Of a stretch of 64,000 nt of DNA, positions 10,010-21,725 are shown piece after piece (position 1 is the first letter of the stretch; each line of letters starts with the position of its first letter). The position numbers and the translations under genes were made by a program. The stretch is from Limonium bicolor (Eukaryota; Streptophyta; Magnoliopsida; Caryophyllales; Plumbaginaceae): the NCBI GenBank assembly GCA_023374045.1, contig CM041783.1, positions 96,135,298-96,199,297 on the forward strand, given 5' to 3'. The notes beneath the pieces were generated by a model, which saw only the letters and a program-made list of their open reading frames with translations, was not told the origin of the DNA and ran no database searches.

Positions 10010-12738
10010 AGTCTCTTATGCGATTGCAATAGGAATTCACACTGAGTTCTTTATCACATAGTACTAACTACTGGATCATTGTCCAGTCTGCTGTTTCATC
10101 ACTTACTTGTATGTCCATTGAGTTTCACTCATAACTGGTCTTATTGCCACATTATTATTTAACAATACTTATGCAACGGTCGCTTGCTGCGGTCCGTGCT
10201 TTCACACTCATTGTATAACATTAGCTTACACTGCATCCGTCATTATATTAGCTTCCACCATTCCACTGTGTTTCGCCATTTATTTGGCTGGTTGCTGAAT
10301 ACGCTATTCTTCGAGTCTTTATGCTCCTTGAGCGTTGTTCATTTCACATCTAGCATCCCACACGTAATGGTGGTTGCTATTCGACTTATCACTCTTTCAG
10401 TCTCCACAACTGGTACAACTCTTTTTGTAGTAACAACATGGTCAACTCTTAACACATTCCCTGAACTTAATTCACATAACTACCGCTGTTGCGGTCTCAC
10501 ATATCATGAGGTATCCCCACTCTTGAAGCAGTGGTTCGTTATCCTCTTACTTACTTATATAACATGAATCTCTGTGATCAATAACATTTTCTTAACACAT
10601 TCCACTTGTGGCTTATAAGCCTTATTGTCTCGAGCTCTACTCATTGTAGGTTGTTCACACACGTTTACTTCTCCGTACATATTACACGGTTTATAGGTTG
10701 TATTGGGCTCCATGACAAGGTCGTCGTTCCTTTCATGGGATGCCCTTCAAGAATGTCAGACTTCTTCCTGACAACTTATGCTTAATCCAGGTGTTTATTT
10801 CAATCTTTGCGTTTTTGTCGCGTATCTTGTTCAACCATTGTTGATCCAATCGCCCTTTTAAGGATAGCTCCTGGGTGTTACTAGGTTGTGCCATTACATC
10901 TGGCTTGTTCTTATGAGTACGTTTAATCAACTATATTGCCTTACGTTCTTGGCTGGTTATTTATCCTCTCCAGCGAGATCGATATCTCTAGTGATCATTT
11001 CGGGAGTCTCATCCCGATCATTGCATATTAACGCATCCATAGTAGGCATCTGCCTCACCATATATAGGCTGGGTACTCACTCCAGCTATTATGTTCATCC
11101 TTCAGGATTCCTAAGACATATTCTACGTCTTTACTTACTAACCAGTACTTCGCACTTGTTCACTTTTAAACATTTCCTTAAATAAACTTACTAATTCCTT
11201 TAGTCTCCTCAACTTAACTGGGTTCCTTTACTTCAACCATTTGATGGTAATCCATTGTTCTTGCTTGACTTTTACTTCGGACCGTAGTATGGAGTCGACT
11301 ACTTCCCTGTGTTCCAGACTCCACTCGTATACATACGTGGGGTATCCTACTGATACATTGCTACTTGCCCAACCACCCCATAAGAAGGTCTGTCAGGCCC
11401 ACAAGCTCCTACTGGAGTGCGGTCGTCCCACATTACTGTTGGTACACTCGTAGTGTCCGTCACACCGCCTAGGTGAAGTATTCTGTTGCCAACTCCTCTT
11501 ATATTATCCTGTGATAATATGCATTCCGTGCTTCCCGAACTTAATCAAGGGAAGGTTATCCACTATTGTGTTATTATGAACTTGATCCATTCTCTCGGGT
11601 TGTACCCTTGAGTTTACCGGTTTCCATCTGGTTATTTAAAGGTAACTAGGTAAAACTTACCTACCATGTGGCACTGAGGCCGGTGTAGGTCTTCTGGTTT
11701 GTTTTCAAAGAAGGTTAGAAATAAAATGGGTTTGAAAGAAAATTTGGTTTTGAAAAAGTTTTTGGAAATGAATTTAAGTTTGAAAGAAAATTTTCATGGT
11801 TTCACAACACTTTCTCGTCTTAACCAAGTCTAGGTTCTTGCTGACTGGTGTACTTCCAATTACAGGGGTCAGGCTGTTAAGCCTTTCCTCGGTTATGATG
11901 TTCTCACTTAACTTCATGGTACCTTACTAAGTACTTGGTAGTTGTTAAAATTTCCCGCACAGCCTTGTTGAAGCAGCACTTGCCTTGGCAAGTGCGCCAT
12001 GCCAACTGGCTACTGGTTCAATACACATCGGTTGCGGTATTGCTTTCGCCCGCTCTAACATCAGTGGCCTTGCTGGCCCTTGCTTGATCCTACAGTCTTA
12101 ACAATAAATCTTCTAGGTACTTCTCACTGTCTTCACATGATAACCATTAACTAGGGTGTTTCCCATTCTGGGAGACCCTTTTTCTTAGTATTGTATCCTC
12201 CTCGTACCACGTCGTAGTTCTTTGCTCGGTTGGTGTACCGTTGGTGTGTTAGTCAGCATTGTAGTCCCGTGGACACTCGTCTCGGGTTCTACTACTTCAC
12301 TCCTCCACTGTTGCACGGTTAGTGCTCGCAAGCTGGTTGTCCTCGACTGCTTCGCATGTCGACCCAGGGTGCTGGAATTTCCATTCTCTTATGCATAAGA
12401 TTCTTCACTTTTCGCTATCTCATGCGGCAGACATTGTTAAAATGGGAACCGTCTTCGGAATTCACACCTTTAGGAATCTACCGTTTGACAGGTTCTCTGT
12501 ACTTATAAGGACACTTAATAACAGCCAGATCGGGTATTCCCGAGTAAGAGAGGACTTTCATCTCTCTGGCGTTCTTCCCAAGTTATAAAATAGGGTTTGT
12601 GGAGGGCAGGATGGATATCGTAGGTATCCAGTACACACTGGTGTTTCCTAACTAGCGTACTTCTCACGCTATCACTCAACCCTTAACCCAAGTACTAAAC
12701 TATTAACTCGGTACTTCCTAAGCTCGGTATTTCAGTCA

Positions 12739-12765
12739 TCAGAGCGATACTTCGCTCTGATACCA
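12739..12765 (-). promoter_or_regulatory. Primer-binding site and PBS hairpin of C
   Basis: On the minus strand TGGTATCAGAGC (12754-12765) is the standard plant initiator tRNA-Met primer-binding site, 5 nt inside the 5' LTR. Its 3' half TCAGAGC is the left arm of a perfect 9-bp hairpin, TCAGAGCGA / 4-nt loop / TCGCTCTGA (12739-12760). The same hairpin is at F 59549-59570, and a covarying form is at E 34886-34907. Confidence 0.85.
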
Positions 12766-12770
12766 CTTTT

Positions 12771-15700
12771 TGTAGCACCCCAACTACTAACAATACACTT
12801 AACAACACTTGCAGCGGAAATCGTAACTCACAACATAACTTAACTCTCTTGGTGTTACACGCCGTTAGCCACCCACGTGACTAACAAGGCTAACATACAT
12901 ACATCGTACCGGTCTGATGGACTAAACTCCCGAGCAACTACACATTAATCCCATTCCATGTTCAACATTCATTATACACTTACATTACAACTGTACCGAG
13001 TAATTACCGACTAACGCCGATACATTTTCGGTCTTACTACACCTATAATACATCCACAATTCTCATGACTACCACATACAAACTACCCCATCCTACTCTC
13101 GAACGGCTTCCAGTTCCTTGTACCTGAAAAGTATGGGAGCCCCCAAAGGGGGTCAGCACCTTTGCTGGTATGGTAATCCCGCAGCCCGCATGCTACCGGG
13201 CCACGCACAACTATTTGTCGTCTTAGCATGCGGTTGGTTTATTTCAAACATGCACAAACTCACACACATATCACGCTTATAAGCAAACATCCATTAATAG
13301 AATACAGACACAAGGTTAGCACACTCAACATAACAACACACTTCACTTTATAACATACACAACCTAATTTCACTCTTCTTAGAGTACATGAACTTCACTT
13401 AGGGAGTGCCGGGTGATATAAGCCCGAGCACAACATACATACATTTTCTTTACTTGAGTGGCGGCCTCATATAGGACCGTACACAACATACACAATTTCC
13501 CCCTAGCTCCAATAGTGATGAGGTAGGTAAGCCTTGGTTAAGATTGTGGGTGGTTGTAATTCAAGGAGGAAGAACAACCGTAACATAACAAAGAGGGAGT
13601 CGAAGCGAACTTAGGCTTCAACACCCTACCAACATTGTACATAATTTCCCTCCTAGCCCGATGTGGAGGTCGGGTAGGTAAGCTTTGGCTAAGGTAGTGG
13701 GAGGTCGAAATCCAATGAAGGAAAACAACCCTAACATAACAGGATGGGAGTTAATTCACATATATATATTAACTCCCAAACAATACGCGCGACCGGGACA
13801 CCCGGATTCCTCTCCATACATAACATATACTTATTAGTTAGAGGTTCCCTTATGGAACTTATCACATACATACGTCACATAGTGTTACTAACTCGGTTAG
13901 ACACATAAGGGAAATCATATCCCATTTCAACAACACGGATAACAGTATCCAACATCAACAACATTATAACAAGTCACATACATCACGCATAGTCACAACA
14001 TACAATAACGCACGGATAGCCGTAGTTAGAACGTTCCCATGGGTTGGGACGTTTATTCCGAATACCGATCTCTTATGTGAACCTAAGGTCGGTTAAATAT
14101 TATTTAACACATAATTAAGGTTAAGCGGTATCGGAATTGATTACGCCACAGTAATGAATTACTATAAACTCATTTCATGCTTTATCTTGCAAGGTGGCAA
14201 ACACACAGAAAAACACATTGGCATACAAGCCGGTGTAATCCGGTAGGACACAGGTTGCAAGAAAACCATACCTGTCACCAAGGTCCACTCTATTGCGTTC
14301 TCTTAGGTTCCTTGAATAATCTTTGAACAACTGGTAACATTACATTTGTTTCCCTTAAATCGGGGCAATACAATTGTTAAACGACTAGTGCGCCCATAGT
14401 TAACCCCGTTATCCCGTTATACTTAATTTTACTCTCGTGATCTTAAGTTCACAACTCTCACATCAAACCTAACACTTGTTTACACATTTTAAGGCCTTTA
14501 AATGTCACCAAACAAGGCCTAAACATCATCCAAAACCATTACCATCCAATCCCCTATCATTAGAAGGCTGAAGCACACAAAAATGGAGTTCAAAAGATTA
14601 TCGGTCATTTTAAAATCAAAATATACATAAACATAGGCCAAGACATGTCAAAACAGATAGTACTACTCCAAATAGGAATCCAACGCCGCAAACGGCACTC
14701 AAAACGGAGTTCAAACGAAAAAGTTATGCAAAAATAAAGGTTGGTCCGAACATGCGTCCGACCTTGCATGTTCGGACATAAGTCGAGAGTTCTGAAAATT
14801 TTCCGTCGTATGATGTCCGAACTTCAATGTTCGGACACATGTTAGGACATACCGAAAACTGCAAAATCCATTACGGAAAACAACTAAACCAAGCCACAAT
14901 CCCCCACAAAACTTACATAACTTATAGTAGCAAAATAGCCAACGAAAACACATTTCCACGGGGTTTTAACGCATCATACACCCATTAAAATCAACCAAAA
15001 ACATCACCAAATCAAAGAGTCAAAAACACTCATTTTCTACCAAAATTTCACCATAACCTCCCCATAAACTCTACACATTCATCCTCATCAATTTCCATCA
15101 TTTTCATCCCTAATCTAGCCACACCCTTTCAAGGGTCCTAACAGCACTTAACACAATCCTCAAATTCATCAACAACAATACAATCACCATAAACTCCATA
15201 ACCACAATACCAATCACAAACTCAAAACATTTGTCTCTAAAGGCCCTCCATTCAACACTAATTCACAAACCTCTTCTAACATCAATTGAACACATTCCAA
15301 CATATATTTCAATCCACAATTTGGGTTCATTAATTTGTTTACCCATCCCAAACACTTAAACAATTATAACAAGGTTTAAGGTGGATTCCTTACCTTAATT
15401 TCACAAGTTTCCTTAATTCTCCTCTTGCTCCATATCTTCTCCAAAATCGGTTAAGAGGGCATGGAGTTTCCAAACTCCATCCCAACATTCAAGAACACAA
15501 AACACACTCAATTAATTATCTAAACCCTTGGAATATCTTAATTCAATCAAAGGCTAGAACACAAGGTTAGGGTTTACTTTTGAGGCTTTTAAGAGGGATT
15601 CTCACCCTTGAATCAAGAAGGAAATTACTCCACCATTGAAGGGTCAATTTGGAGCTCAAGAACAAGGAGAAAACAAGGTATCAAAAATGGTGAAAAATCG

Positions 15701-16691
15701 ATTACACCAAGAGATGAAGGAAAAATGACTTTTTCTTGGGAATTTTTTACCTTAGAAGGAAGAGGAGGCTCCAAGCTTCACATTGGTGCCATTTTCTCTT
15801 CAAATGGGGAAAACCCATGGAGGTCAACTTCATCCTTTTGAAATTTCGAAAAGAGAGGATGATAGAGGAAGGTGAGAGGAAGAAGAATATGTGATTTGTT
15901 TTTGATTTGGAGCTCAAATGGAGCTTGGGGATGAAGAGGAAGTGGAGAAGCCATTGTTGGCTAGGTTGGAGAACTCCATCGGCAGAGAGGGAGAAGGGAA
16001 CCATGGAGGAAGAAGAGAGAGAGAGGAAAGAGAAGAGGAAAGAGAGAAATGAGAGGAGAAGAGAGAGAGAGAGGGGTATAAGTGGTCCCTCTATTTTTTT
16101 TTTGACTTAATTAATTTGTTAACTAGTCTTGTGTGAGTGAGCTGTTTACATTAATAAAACCGGCCCACTACGGTAAACATGCTGGAGCGTTTTTCGCTTT
16201 TAACAGAAAACGCTCGTTTATTTACCCGGTTTAGCACTATTCACTAACCGGGACCGTTTTCCGGAATTTTCTCATTCCTTTAATTTTAATGGTTATTAAA
16301 CTCCCATTAATGTTTAATTATCGTTACAAAATCAACTATTATTTTTACGGGGTCATTTAACTGTTTAAGGTCACGTTTTCGGGTTTTCTCTCAAAAAACG
16401 CGCTTTAAGACTCCGTTAACGTTTTAGCACATTATTTGAATCCGTTTTCTTCCGGAATTTTTCCCACATGTTCTTAATGTGTAATTAAGGTATACAAATA
16501 TATTTATAACCTTAATAAAGGTTATGTACCTCCTAAAATAATTAAATACGCGTTTTCACGTTTTGTGACTTTTACGCATTTTCTTTTTCTTTTTGGTTTT
16601 CATTTCTTCACCAATGATCTTAAGGACTTAATTAGCCTTAGAAAATTATAATTACATAATTAATTAACGCATTAAGGTTTGGGGTATTTCA
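12771..16691 (-). repeat. Element C, 5' LTR (right copy)
   Basis: This 3,921-bp partner of 3798-7701 starts TGTAGCACCCC in + coordinates (the left copy has TGTAACACCCC) and ends GGGGTATTTCA. Most differences between the copies are single-base gains or losses. Confidence 0.9.
16077..16082 (-). promoter_or_regulatory. Candidate TATA motif of C 5' LTR
   Basis: Minus-strand CTTATACCCC is followed in the transcription direction by a long CT-rich tract (16005-16076). The motif and tract recur at 7089-7100 in the partner LTR and at 54050-54060 in F. Initiation here is inferred from position only. Confidence 0.35.
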
Positions 16692-18048
16692 CTTATAGAA
16701 ATTAGTCCTAATCCGGGCAAAAGCCTATTCTATAATAACAAGGGGGGAATTGAAAATGTGATCCTAAACTAAATAAATAAATAAATAAAGTAACTTTGAT
16801 TTGGGAAGATTATCAATGCAAAAGGTTCGTATGACCAATGATCAAGGGTGGCAAGTCTCAAAGAGGATTTGGTCTCGCAAAATGCATATGCCGGATGTGA
16901 TGCCGGATCCTCGCTACCCGGCAGATTCATGGCCTTGAACGTGCCGGATAACTCATACCTGGCATGCCATCCGGCATCGTACATTTCGTAAACAACACTT
17001 CCAGATTCGGTTCTGACAAAAGGAACTCAATATTCATACCTGCATCGTGCATAGCCAATGCCGCGAATACAACAGAATAATGGGAAATAAGAGATTAACC
17101 CTAAACCTTAAGTCTTGCTCCCGCTGAGGTGCAGAAGATAATGTTAAAGATTACCAAAATCCTAATTTATCCTATTCTTGTCTTGTGAACATCAAATAGG
17201 AATTAGAGATAAGAGAATGAATAGCTACTTCATTCTACTTGTAAGAAGATTAGAACTCGGGTTAAGAAACTTGAAAATTCCATAAATGATCATAAGAGTT
17301 TTACAAGGAAGTCATCCCTAACCAAAACCTAACAAGGATTCTGTATCACCATCCACACAACTACAAGAAGAGAATACAAAGGGGGATAAGGAGATGTTAA
17401 TAGCCTTAACCCTGACAAGGTCTTCTTCTTCTCTTGCGTGGATGGATCTGCAAATGTTCATTGGACACCAACACTTGGAATGGGACGGAAACTGAGATGT
17501 GAATAAATTATAATATGGTGTTGTAGTGTGTTAAATTGTAGCCTTCCTCGGCCTATTTATAGGCATTAATTGTGTCGTTGCCGGGCGTCGTGCCGGATCA
17601 CCAGTAGCCGGCACACGTGATAAATGCGCCCAACTGCTAACGGTCGAAACCGTCAATTCCGTGCGAAACAGTGCATATGTCGGGTAGAAGATACCCGGCA
17701 TCACACCCGGCATCATCCTTTTCACCAACGGTCAATAACTGCTATCGCTTGGTCAACCGTGGCGACTCTTTACTTATGCCGGATGAAATCTACACAGCAT
17801 TAGGTCCGGCAAGGCCTCTTTTCTGTTCTGTGCTTATGCCGTGCAGAAACAACCCGGCATGGAGTCCGGCTTCAACTGAACTTTTGCCTAGAAAATCATT
17901 CCTTGCACAGAAAACTCATAAAAACATAAGTCTGTACAAATATTATACTTTAACACATAATAAGCATAAATAACATAAATATAACTTTATTTAGATAAAT
18001 ATAATACTAAATCTAGTGCATAAAATATGATAAGTCTGCGGCTTATCA
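16692..18048 (-). mobile_element. Solo LTR B, right (promoter-containing) fragment
   Basis: This is the remainder of the solo LTR whose other end is 3640-3797; together they make about 1.5 kb. The minus strand begins TGATAAGCCGCAG. A minus-strand TATAAATA at 17554-17561 lies in a plausible promoter position. Several GCCGG-containing repeats (ATGCCGGAT, CCCGGCA) are scattered through 16890-17870. The internal region and the second LTR of this element are absent, so it is a recombination remnant. Lineage is not recognised. Confidence 0.6.
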
Positions 18049-18311
18049 TGTATTGCATTGCTTTGGGAATAGCCTTGCACTGTATGTATGTATAAATTTT
18101 GTAATAAGGAACGGGATGGTTGATAGTAATATGGATTGGAGTAATTATGGTGCATTGGTATGAGGTGGAAAGGAGAAACCGCGAGTAACGGATTTGGAAT
18201 TGTAAGGAGGAAGAAGGTATGGCTTTGGTATTAGACACGTAAGAATGAGTAAGCATTGTAAACCTATAACCTCGAACAACTTTGAGGACAAAGTTCTTAA
18301 GGGGGGTAGAT
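18049..18311 (+). mobile_element. Element A internal region, right segment
   Basis: Element A resumes after solo LTR B and runs to the 3' LTR. The last codons before the polypurine tract read NFEDKVLKGGR followed by TAG (18278-18313). This is the polyprotein-end signature also visible in C and F and the only recognisable coding relic of A. Confidence 0.7.
18299..18311 (+). promoter_or_regulatory. 3' polypurine tract of A
   Basis: AAGGGGGGTAGAT directly precedes the LTR start AGAAATACCCC (TG changed to AG). It matches the PPTs of C and F. Confidence 0.8.
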
Positions 18312-20476
18312 AGAAATACCCCGAACTTAAATATAGGGATTTAAAATTAATCTAATACGTATCTAAGGGCCTAATGGTACCTAATTAACACTAGCAAGGA
18401 AAAATAAATCCAAACGAATAAATAAACTCTTGAGAAGCGGAAAACGCCAAATAAGCGTTAAATAACCATAGGAGGTATGAGACCTCGGTTAGCGTATTAT
18501 ACGGATCCTAAAGGTTTAATAAGGCCTAAATAATATATGGGAACAACTCCAGAAGAAACGGATCCAAATAATGTATTAAAACGCTAATAGAGCCTTAACG
18601 CACGCTTTTCAAGAAAATCTGGAAACGTGATTTTAAGTGGTCAAACGAACCCGTAAAAATTATAAGTCATTAAATAAATATTATTAAGCATTTATGAAAG
18701 CTTAAAACCAATAAAAATAAAGAAACGAGAAAATTCTGGAAAACGGGCCCGGTTAGTGAACAGTACCTAAACCGGGTAAAATAATGAGTGTTTTCTGTAA
18801 AAGACAAAAAACGCTCCAGCTAGTATAACTGTAGGGGGCCGGTTTTTATCAGTCAAATAACTCCCTCACACACACATGTAACTAGCTAATTAAATAAGAG
18901 AGCCAAAAAGCAAAAAGCAATAAAGTAAAAGCTACTTTATTCTCTTCCCTCTCACCTCACTCTCACAATTCACTCACCCTCTCTTTCCTTCCTCCCCTCC
19001 ATCGAATTCTCCCTCCTCTCTCTGCTGGAATGGGCGATTTTGAGCTCTCCCCACAACAACAATGGCTACTCTATCTTCTTCCTCATGCTCCATCCACATG
19101 TAAGCTCCAAATGAAAACAAATTACATATTTGAACTCCCCTCATCATCCTCTATCATTCTCTCTTTCAAAATTCGAAAAGGATGAGTTTCATCTCCATGG
19201 GTTTTCCCCATTTGAAGAGAGAAAGCACACCATTATGGAGCTTGAAGCCTCATCTTTCCAACAAGGTAAAAATCTACATGAAAAACTCATGTTTTCCCCA
19301 CCTTACTTCACAACTGATTTTTGCCTCTTTGTAATGCCTTGTTTTCCTCTCTCTCTTTCCTTTGAGCAAAATATCAACCTAGCAATGGTGGTGGACTCAC
19401 ATTCTTGAACCAAGGGCAAAACCCCTTCTAAAACTCTCCAAAGGTAAACCCTAGAAATTTCATTTCAAACACTTCAATGAATTGGCATTAATTTAAGGGT
19501 TAGTATATTAATTGTAGTGTTTTGTGTTCATTGGGTGATGGGACTGGAGTTTGGCAACTCCATTCCCCACATGGCCGGTTTGGGCAAGAAAGAAAGAAGG
19601 AGGAGAAATGAGAAAGAAAGAAGGAATTATAAGCTCAAGGTAAGGGCTCTCTACTAATGTTAAATTTTAGTGCATTAGAGTAATGGGAATGGGTAAACCA
19701 ATCTAAGGAACCCAACTAATGTATTAGTAGTGTAATTGTGGAAGTTTAAGTAATTGTGCAATAGTGTGTGAATTGTAGGCCTTGGAGCCAAATGGTTGTG
19801 TATGTGTATCAGTATTGATGCTTGATGGAGTACTGGTGTATTGGGATGGCTTTATATATTTGCTTAATTGCTGGTAGAACCCTTGTGGTTTGGCTAGATC
19901 AGGAATGAGTTTGATGAAAAAGTGCATATGTGGAGAAGTGAGAAATGTAGAGGAACTATGGCAAAATTCTGGTAGGAATATGTACATGTATGGATGACTT
20001 GGTGAATTGGAAAACTAAGGTGAGTATTGGAGTTAGTAGAGATGTTAATGACTATGAAATAGTAGTTGTGGTAAGAGAATGAAAGGATATAAAATCTGTA
20101 GCAAAAATTGTTGAATGGCATTGGAGAACTAGGAGGATTTATGTACTTGACCTTGGGAGTGAGTGTTGGACATGAAGAGGAGAGGCAATGCATTGTAGGC
20201 ATTGGAAATGGCATTAGGAGAGGAAATTATTTATAGAGGAGGTTGGAACAAAAATCTATAGCATTGAAGGGTGAAAAACTGTTGTAAGTATGGAAATGAA
20301 GTGAGGAAATTGTGTAAGTTGTTTGATGGATTTAGTAATGGATTTGGTGGATGAATTAAGGTGATTTGGAATGTTCAAATAGTACTAAAACATGTTAGGA
20401 TGTATGTAGGAAGATTGGGGAAGCAATGCGTGAAAATGGGAAAGAAAAATAAGGTCTGTAGCAATGTCCTGCTACC

Positions 20477-20816
20477 GTCCGACCCACAGCCTGGATCGGA
20501 CGCTGGGTCGGACATGTCTTAAGCAACGAAAAAAATCTTTCTGGAACGGTCCGACCCAGGGCCGTAAGTCGGACGTGGGTCGGACATGCAAAAACTTTTG
20601 TTGTCGAAGTTTCTGACTCCATCCGACCCAGAGGGTGAGTCGGACGTGGGTCGGACAGGGCTTGGACAACTGACCGAAACCTTCTGGAACGGTCCGACCC
20701 AGAGGGTATGGATCGGACGGAATAGTGCTGGGTCAGACGGGGAGAATTTCAGAGAACGGTAATCTACTGGAATGGTCCGACCCAGGGCTTGGGTCGGACG
20801 GTGGGTCGGACGACCC
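20477..20816. repeat. Array of five TCCGACCCA...TGGGTCGGA inverted repeats in A LTR
   Basis: Five modules start near 20477, 20549, 20630, 20690 and 20774. Each pairs GTCCGACCCA with one or two TGGGTCGGAC arms 10-30 nt later, separated by unrelated 30-50-bp spacers. Each module can fold into a GC-rich hairpin. Comparable arrays are in the LTRs of F, D and, with two modules, C. Confidence 0.8.
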
Positions 20817-21660
20817 ATAATTTACAAAAAAAAAACTATAGGGTTATAACTAGTATGTATATTATATATATATATTATATATATGTATACCCACCTATAC
20901 ATATGTATATATCTATGTAAGTAAACCATGGACAAGTAATGAAAAGAAAGTAAATGAAATATAAGTGTAAAGAATGCCAAGACTTAGTAAGTATGAATTA
21001 GGAAATGTAAGAGTAATCAAATTAAGTTCATGATAGTTAGAGTAATCATTCAATTATATGTATATCATAGGAACTTGATTTGTGAACACCGGAGGAACGT
21101 TGGGATACAAGTACAACGGTGAAAGGTATGATTTCTTCATGCCCTGTATCCTAATCTGGTTACCCGGATTTGTGTGCGTTATTTGATCACCTAATAAGAT
21201 AAATGCATGAATCGGACTATATTGCACTTACCTGTGCTTGTTTACATTGTTCTTGATATTTGTCTTGAACAATAGTTTGTATAATTCATGAAACATATGA
21301 ATGATGATAATGTGTATTGTATTTTGTAGTGTACTTGTATATTGCACTGTATTTTGTATGGATGTGTATATGAGCTTTGTATTGTATTATTATGGCTTGA
21401 ATGAATGACTTCTGCTAATTCCTAACTACCTAACTCCTAACTTAAGTGAGTAAACCGGAATGAGTAGAAGTCCGATATAGCTTCGGCCACGCGTGAGGAT
21501 GCGGAGTCACAAGAGGTTGGCTGCAATTCCTGACTCTTAAACTGGTCCGCGGCCCAAATCCCTTAAATGGGTAGCATCCCGGATTGGTGAGTCAAGTAAA
21601 TCCCGAGGTGGGACGGTGTAGTCCTCAGGGCCGGAGGTCCCGACGACTTAACTTGAGTAA

Positions 21661-21725
21661 GAGTAAGAGTAAGTAAGTATGGATCCGTAAGTATGTATGA
21701 GTATGTATGCGTATGTATGAAGTAA
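21661..21725. repeat. GTAT/GTAA-rich microsatellite in A LTR
   Basis: Degenerate runs of GAGTAA and GTATGTAT lie in the downstream half of the LTR. Confidence 0.55.

Larger units (their letters stand above)
7702..12770 (-). mobile_element. Element C internal non-coding region
   Basis: This 5,069-bp interior aligns with those of A, E and F in several blocks. Visible structure, in element order (right to left): PBS and PBS hairpin (12739-12765), the 55-bp block (9955-10009), the hairpin plus internal purine tract (9183-9218), the double stem-loop (8579-8658), a short repeat array (7820-8032) and the 3' purine tract. All frames are short and unrelated to retroelement proteins. It may be a decayed polyprotein or a true non-coding genomic RNA body; the exact conservation of a few blocks favours retained cis-acting RNA signals. 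Confidence 0.8.
3798..16691 (-). mobile_element. Element C: complete LARD-like non-coding LTR retrotransposon
   Basis: This 12.9-kb element has two nearly identical LTRs (3798-7701 and 12771-16691), a 5.07-kb interior, a tRNA-iMet primer-binding site next to the right LTR and a polypurine tract next to the left LTR, so it reads on the minus strand. A perfect 5-bp target duplication CTTAT flanks it (3793-3797 and 16692-16696). LTR ends are TG...CA. No frame in the interior exceeds about 130 codons and no gag, protease, RT or integrase motif is visible; LTRs near 4 kb around a short non-coding interior match the LARD class. Movement would need proteins from another element, probably a chromovirus-type gypsy relative given the PBS and the PPT-adjacent NFEDEVL codons. 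LTR differences look mostly like single-base indels, consistent with a fairly recent insertion. Confidence 0.9.

Noticed and set aside
15608..16110. Glu/Arg-rich frames in C LTRs (also 6665-7149)
   Set aside because: They translate the GA-rich promoter-proximal tract; repeated only because LTRs are duplicated.
20395..20818. Overlapping minus-strand frames with repeated RPT and VGP phrases
   Set aside because: They are read-throughs of the GTCCGACCCA repeat array in the A LTR, seen in several phases at once.
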